Assembly (NCBI RefSeq): GCF_009905375.1
Contig: NC_133647.1
Coordinates: 78,668,231 to 78,732,230 of the forward strand
Length of the DNA stretch: 64,000 nucleotides
Origin: Apium graveolens
Taxonomy: Eukaryota; Streptophyta; Magnoliopsida; Apiales; Apiaceae
Direction: 5' to 3'
This document shows, piece by piece, positions 35,692 to 46,664 of this stretch. The notes under the pieces were generated by a model. It was not told the origin of the DNA, did not search any database, and was given only the letters and a program-made list of their open reading frames with translations. Positions within the stretch are counted from its first letter, which is position 1, and each line of letters opens with the position of its first letter. A program made the position numbers and the translations under genes.

Positions 35692-36210
35692 ATGGCCGAC
35701 TTTTTTATTTCCGTATCAGCTGATCATTCAGAGCCTTCAGTTGGAGTGACGTCTTCGGATCCACGTCCTGTTGTTCCACCAGTGTTGGCTATACTACCTC
35801 CAAATGTGTTACAGCCCGTACCACTACAGGCTATTCCACCTCCAGGCATGAGGCCACCTATCAGAGGACCCCCACCAACTGATTCGGATTCCACTGGGCA
35901 TTCAGTTGCGAGTGTCCCGTTCCAGTCTACATTGCCCCCAGTTCCTTATTACCAGTATGAGGCTCTTCTATTGGAGCGTGATTCCTTGTTGGCCCAGATC
36001 AGAGAGCTACAGCATATCATTAGGACTACAGATGTTGATCATGGTGTGAGGGAGCTTCGAGAGGAGATTCATGTGATACGAAGGGTTCTTGAGGCTAGGC
36101 TACATGGAGCTACACTACCTGACAGAGGCCCTGATGCACTGATGGGTTGGGCTACTGAGGTGATGGAGGACTTTGAGAGGCTGGCAGGACCAGAGTTTCC
36201 TTGGAGCTGA
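35692..36210 (+). CDS. Extra ORF upstream of gag in family 2, intact
   Basis: An uninterrupted frame of 172 codons from ATG at 35692 (MADFFISVSADHS) to TGA; a GTG just upstream is in frame but less likely as start. Residues about 20-85 are Pro-rich (PPVLAILPPNVLQPVPL, PPPGMRPPIRGPPP). Residues about 90-150 are charged and heptad-like (LLLERDSLLAQIRELQHII, LREEIHVIRRVLEARL), which predicts a coiled coil. There is no Cys/His finger or membrane segment. It lies about 180 bp after the primer-binding site and in a different frame from gag. I do not recognise a family or function. It has stayed open although gag-pol of the same copy has many stops. Confidence 0.6.
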   Translation: MADFFISVSADHSEPSVGVTSSDPRPVVPPVLAILPPNVLQPVPLQAIPPPGMRPPIRGPPPTDSDSTGHSVASVPFQSTLPPVPYYQYEALLLERDSLLAQIRELQHIIRTTDVDHGVRELREEIHVIRRVLEARLHGATLPDRGPDALMGWATEVMEDFERLAGPEFPWS

Positions 36211-36668
36211 GTCAGAGATTTAGAGGAGAGATGTTGAGCAGTGTTGTTATGATTATGTAGTATGTACAGTAGTGTGTAGTGTGTATCAGTAGACTTTTGA
36301 GTTGTATTTATAGACTAGCTATGCTGACTAGTGAGTAGGTTGTTGTACCCTTTTTGCTTTTACTTCCGAAGCATCTTTACGCTTGTACTACCTAAAACTT
36401 TTGATCTATATATATCAGTATCTTTTTCCTTTCCAGCACTGTCATTTACTTTATTGCACATGTTATACCTTACCTTATTTATTGCACCAGTTATACCCTG
36501 TGATACCATGTACCCTGTTTTCCATAACTGTTTATATTCTGTAAAGAAGCATGCAATTTATTTAGTTACAACTGTTTTCAAAAAGAGATATTTCTGTTTT
36601 GCAAAACTGTTATTTTATGCAAAAGATTGATTCAAAAGCTAAATAAGTTGATTGATTCTTACAAGAAA
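36211..36668 (+). other. Leader between the extra ORF and gag of family 2
   Basis: Pyrimidine-rich, T-rich DNA with no open frame of note on the plus strand and no clear repeat. It may be 5' untranslated sequence or an intron between the two ORFs, but I could not identify a convincing splice pair. Confidence 0.5.
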
Positions 36669-37832
36669 ATGCCTCCCAGAAGAAATACCCGCACCAACAC
36701 CCAGAATGAAGAAAACAACAACAATAACAACCAAGATGATACAAATCCAAATGTGAACCCAGGACCCATGGACCCAGCAATAGCCCAGATTCTTCAAATC
36801 TTGGCCCAACAAACAGTTCATCTGGCACAACAACAACAAAGACAGACCAACCCCCAGGTAACTTTTAAAACTTTTCAGGCAGTAAACCCACCAGAATTCA
36901 AGGGTTCCTTAGAGCCAATTGAAGCAAATGTTTGGTTAAAGGAAATAGAGAAGGCATTTGCCTTAGTGAAAGTAAAGGAAGAACAAAAGGTTGAGTTTGC
37001 AAGTTACTATCTGAAGAATAAGGCAATCTATTGGTGGGAAATGGTGAATACATTGGAAGGCACATATGTTATTACTTGGGAAAGGTTTAAGGAATTTTTT
37101 TTAGAAAAGTATTTTCCTCAGTTTGTTCCGGATCAAATGGAGCTGAAGTTTTTAGAATTAAAGCAAGGGAACATGTCGGTAACAGATGATGAGGGTAAGT
37201 TTGAGGAATTGTCAAGGTATGTACCGTCGTATGTGGATACTGACAGGAAGAAAGCTAAAAGATTTCAGCAAGGTTTGAAACCATGGATCAGAGGGAAGGT
37301 AGCCATTTTTGAATTGGATACCTATGCAGGAGTAGTACAGAAGGCTATGATCGCAGAGACAGAGAGTGAGATGTTCCAGAAGGAAAAGGAAAGCAAGAAA
37401 AGGAAAGTTGAGGGAAGTGAGGGTCAGCCACAAATAGGGAAGTTTCCAAATTTTAAGAAGGGTAAGTTTCAGCCAGGGAGAAATTTTAATTTTAGGAGAC
37501 AAAATGCAGGAGACGGAGGCCAGAGCAACCGTCCAGTTAATACAAATCAGCCAAATCAGTTGAGACTAACTTTTCCGGATTGTTAAGTATATGGGAAGAA
37601 GCATGGAGTAGTTTGTAATAAGTTGAATGTGGTATGTTTCAAATGCAACCAAAAAGGGCACTATTCGAGGGAGTGCCGAAATCAGCCAGCAAGAGAGCCA
37701 TTAAATAAAGATCAGCCTATCCGGAATCCAGCAGTAAAGGTTCCAGCCATTGGATTTACGTGCTTTAAATGTGGAAAGCCAGGACATATGGCTAGGGATT
37801 GCGAGACACCGGCCCCAGCAAGTAATGCATAG
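36669..37832 (+). pseudogene. Family 2 gag, one internal stop
   Basis: The start ATG at 36669 gives MPPRRNTRTNTQ, typical of Tekay/Del chromovirus gag. An Asn/Gln-rich stretch comes first. The Retrotrans_gag domain (PF03732) then has VWLKEIEKAF, YYLKNKAIYWWEM and WERFKEFFLEKYFP. A basic region precedes two CCHC knuckles (CFKCNQKGHYSREC and CFKCGKPGHMARDC, about 37635-37810). TAA at 37584 interrupts the frame before the knuckles and TAG at 37830 ends it. Both would fit Gln codons changed by C-to-T. The same frame continues into pol. Confidence 0.9.
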
Positions 37833-37838
37833 AGGATT

Positions 37839-40800
37839 ATGGGATCTACCCCAACAGTGAATGAGACTCCAAGGGCTAGAGTTTTTGATATGTCTGTAAA
37901 GGATGTTATCCAGGATACGGATATCATGGCAGGTATGCTTAATGTAAATTCTTTATGTGCCAAAGTATTAATAGATTCGAGAGCAACTCGATCGTTTGTT
38001 TCACAAGATTTTGTTAGTAAGTTAAATTGTCCAGTTGAGTGTTTAAATGAAATAATGACTGTGGAATTAGCAAATCAAGAACGTGTATCTGTTAACCAAG
38101 TTTATGGGAATTGTGAGATTGAGATCTCTGGTAGTAAATTTTGTGTAGATTTGATACCATTTAAGTTAGGAGAATTTGATGTTATATTAGGGATGGATTG
38201 GTTATCTAAGTATGATGCCCAGATAGATTGTCGAAATAAGAAAGTAATGGTGAAAACGCCAGATGAAAGGATAGTAACGTTCAAAGGTCAGAAACAAGTA
38301 AAGAAGTTCTTAACGATGATTCAAGACAAGAAGTTATTACGGAAAGGATGCGAACATTTCATAGTATATGTGATCGATAGAAGTCAAGAGCCAGCAAAAT
38401 TTGAAGATATTCCAGTTGTGAATGAATTTCCAGACGTATTTCCCGACGAATTACCAGGACTTCCTCCAGATAGAGAAATTAAATTTGCGATCGACTTAGC
38501 ACCGGGAACAGAACCAGTATCCAAGACCCCGTACAGAATGGCGCCTGTTGAGATGAAAGAGCTAGCGAAGCAATTGCAGGAATTATTAGAGAAAGGAGTA
38601 ATCAGACCCAGTATATCCCCGTGGGGAGCCCCGGTATTATTTGTCAAGAAGAAAGATGGAAGCATGAGACTGTGCATCGACTATAGAGAACTCAATAAGC
38701 TTACAATCAAGAACAAGTATCTGTTACCTAGAATTAATGATTTGTTTGACCAATTGAAGGGAGCCAAGTACTTCTCCAAAATTGATTTAAGATCAGGATA
38801 TCATCAACTAAAGATCAAGCCAGAAGATATACCAAAGACAGCTTTTCGAACAAGGTATGGACATTATGAATTTTTAGTAATGTCTTTTGGATTGACTAAT
38901 GCCCCGGCAGCGTTTATGGACCTGATGAACAGAATTTTCAAGGAGTATTTGGATAAGTTTGTTATTGTGTTTATAGACGATATTTTAATCTATTCAAAGA
39001 GGGAAGAGGATCATGTGGAACATGTGAGGACAGCTTTGGAGATTTTAAGAAAAAAAGAAATTATAAGCTAAATTCTCGAAGTGTGAGTTTTGGCTACAGG
39101 AAGTTCAGTTCTTAGGACACATAGTCAGTAACGAAGGGATCAAAGTGGACCCGTAAAAGATCGAGGCAATTACGAATTGGGAGAGACCGAGAACACCCAC
39201 TGAGGTAAGAAGTTTCTTGGGATTGGCGGGATATTATCGACGATTCATTCAGAATTTCTCAAGGATTGCAACACCATTGACAAAGCTTACACGAAAGAAT
39301 GAAAAGTTTATATGGAATGACAAGTGCGAAGAAAGTTTTCAGGAGTTGAAGCGGAGATTAATCACGGCACCTGTTTTATCACTTCCAGACGATCAAGGGA
39401 ATTTCGTAATTTATAGCGATGCTTCTCACAAAGGACTAGGATGTGTTTTAATGTAGCACGAAAAGGTGATTGCGTATGCGTCAAGGCAATTGAAATCACA
39501 CGAACAAAAGTATCCTACTCATGATTTGGAGCTAGCAGCCATAGTTTTCGCTTTGAAGATTTGGAGACATTATTTGTATGGAGAAAAGTGCGAGATTTTT
39601 ACGGATCACAAAAGCTTAAAGTACATATTCACATAGAAGGAACTTAATATGAGGCAAAGGAGATGGTTAGAGTTGATCAAAGACTATGATTACTCAATTA
39701 ATTATCATCCCGGTAAAGCGAACGTGGTAGCAGACGCATTGAGTCAGAAGGAAAGGTTGAATGTGTTATCAGTACCTGAAGATATATATAAGGAATTTTA
39801 GAAATTGGAATTGGAGATTAAAGTTTGCAAGCCTGAGGAAGCGAAAGTATACAGTATGACTTTCCAACCGGAATTATTTGAGAAAATAAAGAAATGTCAG
39901 GAAGATGTAATGGATCAAGATATAAATCGTTTGGTAGGTGAAGAGTTATGCACGCAAAAGGATGATCAAGGTATTCTGAGGTTTTCATCTAGAATTTGGG
40001 TTCCACCAGTGACGGAGCTGAAAAATGAAATTTTACAAGAGGCACATAGTTCAAGATATTCCCTCCATCCAGGGAGTACCAAAATGTACAGAAATTTAAA
40101 GAAGAATTATTGGTGGCCGGATATGAAGAGGGAAATTACGGAATGGGTTAACCGATGTTATACATGTCAAAGAGTTAAAGCAGAGCATCAAAAACCAAGT
40201 GGATTGTTACAGCCATTGGAGATTCTAGAGTGGAAGTGGGAACATATTTCCATGGATTTTATAATTGGATTACCAAGGAGAAGGGCTAACCATGATGCCA
40301 TTTGGGTTATAGTAGATAGACTTACCAAGTCAGCTCATTTTCTGCCTATAAATGAAAGATTTCCGCTCGACAAGTTAGTCCATATGTACCTGAAGGAAAT
40401 CGTAGTTCGTCATGGAGTTCCAGTGACTATTGTATCTGATCGAGATCCAAGGTTTAATTCAAGAGTTTGGAAGAGTTTTCAAGAATGTTTGGGAACAAGA
40501 CTGAATATGAGTACGGCCTATCACCTCCAGACGGATGGCCAAAGTGAAAGAACGATCCAGACAATTGAGGACATATTACGTGTTTGTGCTATTGATTTCA
40601 AAGGAAGTTGGGACGAACATTTACCTCTGCTAGAGTTTGCTTACAACAACAATTATCATTCCAGCATTGGGATGCCACCCTATGAAGCCCTTTATGGACG
40701 CAAATGTAGATCTCCAATATATTGGGACGAAGTAGGAGAACGCAAGATACTTGGACCTGAACTGGTACAGCAGACAAAGGAAATTGTTGAAATTATCCAG

Positions 40801-41270
40801 AAAAGATTGATAGCCGCACAAGATCGTCAGAGGAAATATGCAAACCAGTCAAGGAAAGACATGGAATTTGAAGAAGGAAGCTTGGTATTATTGAAAGTAT
40901 CACCATGGAAAGGACTAACGAGGTTTGGAAAGAAAGGGAAGTTAAGCTCAAGATATGTCGGACCTTTTGAGATCCTAAAGTGCGTTGGCAAAGTAGCTTA
41001 CGAGTTGGCGTTACCACCGCACATGGAGCACATTCACAATGTTTTTCACGTATCGATGCTCAAGAAATATAATCCAGACTCCAGGCATGTAATAGAATAT
41101 GAGCCAATAGAGCTTCAGGCAGATTTGTCATATGTAGAGAGTCCGATAGCGATTCTAGAGGAGAGTGAGAAAGTATTGAGAAATAAAGTGGTAAAGCTAG
41201 TAAGAGTATTGTGGAAAAACCCAAAGGTTGAAGAGTCAACCTGGGAGTAAAAGTGATATGAGAGAAAAGT
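37839..41270 (+). pseudogene. Family 2 pol: protease, RT, RNase H, integrase, chromodomain
   Basis: The protease motif reads [10 protein letters not shown], with Arg where the active site needs Gly. RT is complete through [11 protein letters not shown] frameshift at an A-run near 39045-39065 moves the rest to another frame. RNase H ([22 protein letters not shown]) and the integrase follow, the latter with an HHCC finger (HSSRYSLHPG... CYTCQ) and D,D,E in MDFIIGLP, VSDRDPRF and GQSERTIQ. It ends in a type II chromodomain (VRVLWKNPKVEESTWE). In-frame stops lie at 39154, 39454, 39634 and 39799. A small deletion near 41250 removes the C-terminus. The order with integrase last and a chromodomain places it in the Tekay/Del chromoviruses. 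Confidence 0.92.
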
Positions 41271-41314
41271 ACCCTCATTTGTTTTCTTAGGAGATTCTGA
41301 GGACAGAATCCTTT

Positions 41315-41327
41315 TAAGGGGGAAGGA
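41315..41327 (+). other. Polypurine tract of family 2
   Basis: AAGGGGGAAGGA directly before the LTR start at 41328. The other family 2 copy has AAGGGGGGAAGGA at 32052-32064. Confidence 0.8.
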
Positions 41328-42550
41328 TGTAATATCCGGGATATATCGTGTAATTATTTTTGCTATTAAATAATTATTATGTGTGTTCAGTATCTGTTCT
41401 GTGAGTTAATTGTTAAGTGTTATCTGTACTTGGATATTCAAAAATAATATTAATTGAGTATTTTAATTTTTATATTTCCAAAATAAAATATAAATAATTG
41501 TCATATCTTCTTAATTATTTTTATGATGATTTATGAATTTATAAGAATCATATGAAATTTATAAAATCTTTTTCCGGGTATTTAAAATCTATTTTATAAA
41601 AATGGGAACCAACCGACGTCACCCGTTGTTACGTTTTTGGAACCCGAAACTCTTCCGAGAACTCCTTCCTAACCTAATTGTAATATTCCGAGCATATTCC
41701 ATGTTTCGACTTTTTCGATCCGGCGTACGGTTTGTTCTGCGCGGGTCCCGGCGCAACATTTTCGATACAATATTCGTTTCGGTAAATCAATAAAACCCGT
41801 ATTTTCGATAAACGAGAGCTTTTTATTAAACTATCCCAATTATCACTTCGTAGTACGTGTAACCAGGCGCTAAGACCAAGATCGCAGTACAAATTGTACT
41901 GGTTTGGATAATTATCCTGAAAACTGATACCGTTTGGATCAGTTTTTATAAATAAATGTACCGTTTTATATCCGAAATGATCCAACGGGATACTAATTTT
42001 CCGTAATTATAAATAGCCTTTTACCGTATTTTATTTCGTATCAAAATCATTTGCAGATAGTTAATTTTATAATTTTCAGAGAAAAACCCTAATTGCATAA
42101 ACTGTTCTAAGAATCAAACAGCAAAACGAAGGCATTACCGATCTCTGTTTTCAAAGCTTGAGTAACCAAAATGAAGGATTTGAAGTGTTTTACCAGATTC
42201 TGATCTTCATTTTACTGTAGAAATCAAGGTTTATTTTTTATAATTTTATTTATTTTCGAATTAAATTTATTAAAAATATGAATTTTTGTTCGGATGATTG
42301 TTTGTATGATTTGATGATTGCATGTTGTAGAGCTTGTTTTCCTGATGATTTTGGTATATTATACGTCTGATTTGGAGTTCAATAACATGTTCAAATTTGA
42401 GTTTGATTTTCGATTTAAAATTAGGGTTTATAACCCGTATGAATGTTCTTAATTGAAATTTGGGGGTTTCTTATTCTGGAATAGATTGATGTGATGATAT
42501 AGTGGATTGTGTTCTTTGTGAAATTTGCAATCTAGTCGTACAAGTTTTAT
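41328..42550 (+). mobile_element. Family 2 3' LTR, left part only
   Basis: The sequence follows the LTR at 32065 for 1.2 kb (TGTAATATCCGGG to AATCTAGTCGTACAAGTTT) with few differences. It breaks off at the LINE insertion. A short duplicate of the target (AGTCGTACAAGTTT) reappears at 47998-48011, after which family 1 copy B begins. The rest of this LTR is not in the window. Confidence 0.85.
42534..42550. repeat. LINE target-site duplication, left copy
   Basis: AGTCGTACAAGTTTTAT, identical to 47998-48014. The empty site in the other family 2 LTR (about 33273-33290) reads AGTCGTACAAGTTTCATG. The first 14 bases are therefore original LTR sequence. Confidence 0.85.
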
Positions 42551-42584
42551 TTTTATTTTTTTTTTGCCAAGGAAATAGGTCATT

Positions 42585-45500
42585 TCATTCAACTCTCAAA
42601 TCATTAAACAATACATGAATAAAATCGGGAGGGACATCTTCCCCTCTCAAAACACGATCCGCTAATGAACTACTATGTCTCGCTATGTAGTGAGCCACGT
42701 TGTTCGCAGAACGTTTAACAAATTTTAGTACCACCTCGCGGTTAACTAGTTCAGTAAGTAGACGCTTACACTCATCTATCACTCTTCCCAGATAAGAAAG
42801 ATTGATCGAAGAGCAGCGAATAGCCTGTGTTACTGTCAGGCAATCCGTTTCCAGAATTACACTTGGCCACGCTTTAGCTTTGATCCAGCTGAGTGCTTCC
42901 CTTATTCCGATGGCCTCTGCTAGCTCTGGATCCACCCTTCCTTGTCTGCAACTCGACACAGCCTCTACCAGCTTCCCCTCATGATCACGAGCTACTATAG
43001 CATAAGCATAACAATTAGAATCCTCAAACAACGCAGCATCTGTATTCACCTTAATCGTTCCTTCATGTGGTGGTTTCCAATGCACTTCCCCATCATTTAG
43101 GGTCATAAACCCAAAGGAGGAGTCATACGACCTGTCTTGTGCATTTTTCCAGTGATCAAGGAATTGGGTAGCTGAAGCTACCACCTCTACAAACTCTGCA
43201 CCTTTCTGATTCCAAACTATGCTGTTCCTGTTTTTCCAGATAGACCAACATACCATACAAATTCTTAATAATTCCTCGCCCTTATACTTCTGTACTGCAC
43301 CACTTAACCATTCCTGGAAACTCTGATTCATGTGCGTATCAATCTGACATCCCACCTTAGTCCAGCACAACTTAGCAAATGGACATGTTATTAAAATGTG
43401 ACTAACGGTGTCTGATTCCAGGTTACAAACTGGGCATTGTTCTATAACTGCTACTCTCCTGCTCAAAAGCTGCTCCTTCGTAGGTAAACACCCTGTCAAT
43501 GCTCGCCACAAGAAGTGCTTTACCTTTAAAGGGATTTTTAAATTCCAGATCTTTCTCCAGAAACCAGAATTATCACTAGCATGAGTCACCTCTCTTGATT
43601 CATTCAAAGCCGCATATGCACTTCTGACCGAATACTGACCCATTTTTTCTCTTCTCCAATACCAAGAATCCTCTTCTGCACGTTGGAGAGGTATTGATAG
43701 AATTAGATTAGCATCCCTTTCAGTAAACATGTCGTTGATTAACTCAGTATCCCACCTATCTTGATCAGCCACCATCAACGAATTTACCTTTCTACCATTA
43801 ATAGCTTCATGACTTGTATGAATGTAAGGATCATCCACACATGGTAACCAAGGATCATGAAGAACATCAATATTGTTCCCAGACCCCACTCGACGTCCTG
43901 TATACTTCTTTAGCATCTCCTGTGTTTCAAAGATACTGCGCCATACAAAACTCGGATTACTACCAAGAGAGGCAGTAAGGAAAGAGCCACCCGAGTAGTA
44001 TCTTGCTCTGTAAATCTTGCTCACTAAACAATCTGGACGCATAATCAACCTCCACCCTTGCCTACCCAATAAAGCCATATTAAACTCGTGCATTCTTCGA
44101 AAACCTAGCCCACCTTCTGATTTTCTGGCACTCAAACGGTACCAACTCATCCAGTGAATGCCCTTTGCTTTAGCTGAATTCCGCCACCAAAACTTGCACA
44201 TAAGACTCTCCATTTCACTACAAAGCTTCTTAGGTAACAAGAACATTCCCATAGCATAACTAGGTACTGTCTGTACCACTGATTTTAGCAAAATTTCCTT
44301 TCCCCCCTTCGACAGAATCTTCTTGTCATAACCTTCCATCCTTTTCTGCATTCGCTCTTTTAAATACCCAAGAACAACATTTTTATTTCTCCCTATAATA
44401 CTAGGAATACCAAGATAAGTTGTATTTGCACCTGCTTCTTGAAACTGCAGTATGTTGCAAATGTCGACCCTCTCCTCCTGAGTAACATTGCAACTAAAGA
44501 ACGCTGAAGACTTTGTTGCATTTAATTTCTGACCCGAAGCTTTTTCATACACTTGCAGCATGTTGATCACTTTAGTAGCCACTTCTCTACTTGCCTGGCA
44601 GTATATGTAGCTGTCGTCAGCAAAGAACATGTGTGATAAACTCGGAGCACCCCTAGCAACCTTTATACCCTTTATATTCTTCATTCTCTCGTTCTCCTGA
44701 ATTAATGCTGTGAGCCCTTCCATACATATAAGAAAGATATAGGATGACAATGGGTCTCCTTGTCTGATTCCTCTACCTGGCTCAATTAAACCAAATTCCT
44801 TACCTGCATGGTTAATTCTATATCTGGCTGAAGTTACACATTCTAATAACAAATTAACCATTTTTCCATCGAATCCAAGCTTAACAAGCATAGCACGCAA
44901 GAAATTCCACTCCACCCTGTCATATGCTTTACTCATGTCTAGTTTGAGAGCCATCCACCCTGCTTTTCCACTCACTTTCCTCTTCATATAATGCATAACT
45001 TCGTAGGCAATCATGTTATTGTCAGAAATTAATCTCCCAGGAATAAATGCACTCTGAGTTTCAGAAATCACACCATCGAGCACTTTCTTGACCCTGTTAG
45101 CCATCACTTTCGAAGCAATTTTATACGATACATTGCATAAAGATATTGGACGAAGCTCAGTCATATTAGAAGGATCTTGCTTCTTCGGAATCAAAACTAT
45201 ATTAGTATCAGTGATGTACCTGTCAAACTTTTCTGCCAAGAAGAATTGTTGCACTAGCTGAATTAAATCACCACCCACTATACTCCAATACTTCTGATAA
45301 AAACCGGGACTCATCCCATCTGGACCCGGGGATTTATCTGGGTGCATATTAAAGAGAGCAATATTTACTTCACTAGGGTCGATAGGAAGCAACAAATCCG
45401 CATTCTGCTCGTTAGTGACACGACGATTAACGTAGCTCACTACCTCTGTCCAATCCATATCCGTAGCTGTAAAGAGCTCAGAAAAATATTCAATCATTAC

Positions 45501-46664
45501 TTCCTGAATCCCTTCATCCCACCCAACCTGAACACCTTCCTTATTAGCCAATGTGCTAATCTTATTAAGTTTACGACGAGCCTTAGTAGCAACATGAAAA
45601 TACTTACTATTAGAATCACCCTCCCTAAGCCATAATTGCTTGCATCTTTGTCTCCAAAACACCTCTTGATCGTTATAAATTTCTGTTAATTTTTTGGCTG
45701 TCCCCCTATACAATTGAATAGAGTTTGAATCCTTCCTCCCTTTCAACACTCTCATCGTTTTCTTACACTGATTGATGCGAGACTTGAAACTACCTGTAAT
45801 CTCTTTTCCCCACTTAACCAGCACTGCCAAGCAACAATCAATTTTCTCCTTAAAAGGTTTACCTTCAGCCAACTGCCACGAATCTTCTACGATTTTTCTG
45901 CACATAGGATCTCTCAACCACGCGTTTTCGAACCTCAGACCTTTCACAACAACTGTATGAGAGACCGCAAAAGGTTCCATAAGTATAGGGTTATGATCAG
46001 ACGTGGAAATTTCCATATTTGTAAGCTTAGCCTCTGCAAAGTGCTGCATAAAACTATTTGACACAAGTGCCCTGTCCAGTCTGACCTCTATCCACTCTTT
46101 CGTACCCTGCCCTCTCTCCCAAGTATAAGGATAACCTATCATATCCATATCATTCAGATCACAATCATCAATAACCTGCTGGAAACCTTGAATCAACCAA
46201 GACGGATACGGATGCCCGCCACGTTTCTCCTCTTGCTTCAAAATATTATTCAGATCCCCTATAATACACCACGGCAAAACAGATTGGGTGTGTAATCTAC
46301 GTATAAGATCCCATGTTTCGTTTCTCTTTGTTCTATCTGGTTCCCCATAGAATCCTGTCAATCTATATTTAAACTTCCCATGAACTTCAACTATGACATC
46401 TATATGATTTTTACTATGTGACTGAACTGTAACCTCATCCTTATTCCTCCAAAACAAAACTAACCCCCCACTGTGCCCTTGTGCATCCACTGTATACGCT
46501 CCTTCAAAACCAACCATATCTCTAACTTTCTCTGTTCTATCTTTCTTGCATAAGGTCTCACTTAAAAACACATAACTGGGATTCTTTTGGAGTATAGACT
46601 CCTTAAGGAATTGAACGGCCCATGGGGTCCCAAGCCCATGGCAATTCCAACTTAGAGTAGTCAT
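42585..46664 (-). CDS. LINE ORF2: endonuclease, reverse transcriptase, RNase H (1359 aa)
   Basis: ORF2 nicks target DNA and copies the element RNA by target-primed reverse transcription. The apurinic-type endonuclease (residues about 1-235) keeps N7, E37, D137/N139 (GDLN) and the SDH triad at 222-224. Reverse transcriptase (about 485-745) keeps D576 (LDMSKAYD) and the FADD motif at 681-684. A zf-RVT zinc-binding domain (about 1035-1101; CPVC...H...C) comes next. A plant-type RNase H (RVT_3, about 1205-1330) has D1209, E1250 and D1274. There is no stop or frameshift and no missing catalytic residue that I can see. The ATG overlaps the ORF1 stop as ATGA, which suggests translation by reinitiation. 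The length is normal for plant L1 elements that carry an RNase H. Confidence 0.95.
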   Translation of the reverse strand: MTTLSWNCHGLGTPWAVQFLKESILQKNPSYVFLSETLCKKDRTEKVRDMVGFEGAYTVDAQGHSGGLVLFWRNKDEVTVQSHSKNHIDVIVEVHGKFKYRLTGFYGEPDRTKRNETWDLIRRLHTQSVLPWCIIGDLNNILKQEEKRGGHPYPSWLIQGFQQVIDDCDLNDMDMIGYPYTWERGQGTKEWIEVRLDRALVSNSFMQHFAEAKLTNMEISTSDHNPILMEPFAVSHTVVVKGLRFENAWLRDPMCRKIVEDSWQLAEGKPFKEKIDCCLAVLVKWGKEITGSFKSRINQCKKTMRVLKGRKDSNSIQLYRGTAKKLTEIYNDQEVFWRQRCKQLWLREGDSNSKYFHVATKARRKLNKISTLANKEGVQVGWDEGIQEVMIEYFSELFTATDMDWTEVVSYVNRRVTNEQNADLLLPIDPSEVNIALFNMHPDKSPGPDGMSPGFYQKYWSIVGGDLIQLVQQFFLAEKFDRYITDTNIVLIPKKQDPSNMTELRPISLCNVSYKIASKVMANRVKKVLDGVISETQSAFIPGRLISDNNMIAYEVMHYMKRKVSGKAGWMALKLDMSKAYDRVEWNFLRAMLVKLGFDGKMVNLLLECVTSARYRINHAGKEFGLIEPGRGIRQGDPLSSYIFLICMEGLTALIQENERMKNIKGIKVARGAPSLSHMFFADDSYIYCQASREVATKVINMLQVYEKASGQKLNATKSSAFFSCNVTQEERVDICNILQFQEAGANTTYLGIPSIIGRNKNVVLGYLKERMQKRMEGYDKKILSKGGKEILLKSVVQTVPSYAMGMFLLPKKLCSEMESLMCKFWWRNSAKAKGIHWMSWYRLSARKSEGGLGFRRMHEFNMALLGRQGWRLIMRPDCLVSKIYRARYYSGGSFLTASLGSNPSFVWRSIFETQEMLKKYTGRRVGSGNNIDVLHDPWLPCVDDPYIHTSHEAINGRKVNSLMVADQDRWDTELINDMFTERDANLILSIPLQRAEEDSWYWRREKMGQYSVRSAYAALNESREVTHASDNSGFWRKIWNLKIPLKVKHFLWRALTGCLPTKEQLLSRRVAVIEQCPVCNLESDTVSHILITCPFAKLCWTKVGCQIDTHMNQSFQEWLSGAVQKYKGEELLRICMVCWSIWKNRNSIVWNQKGAEFVEVVASATQFLDHWKNAQDRSYDSSFGFMTLNDGEVHWKPPHEGTIKVNTDAALFEDSNCYAYAIVARDHEGKLVEAVSSCRQGRVDPELAEAIGIREALSWIKAKAWPSVILETDCLTVTQAIRCSSINLSYLGRVIDECKRLLTELVNREVVLKFVKRSANNVAHYIARHSSSLADRVLRGEDVPPDFIHVLFNDLRVE

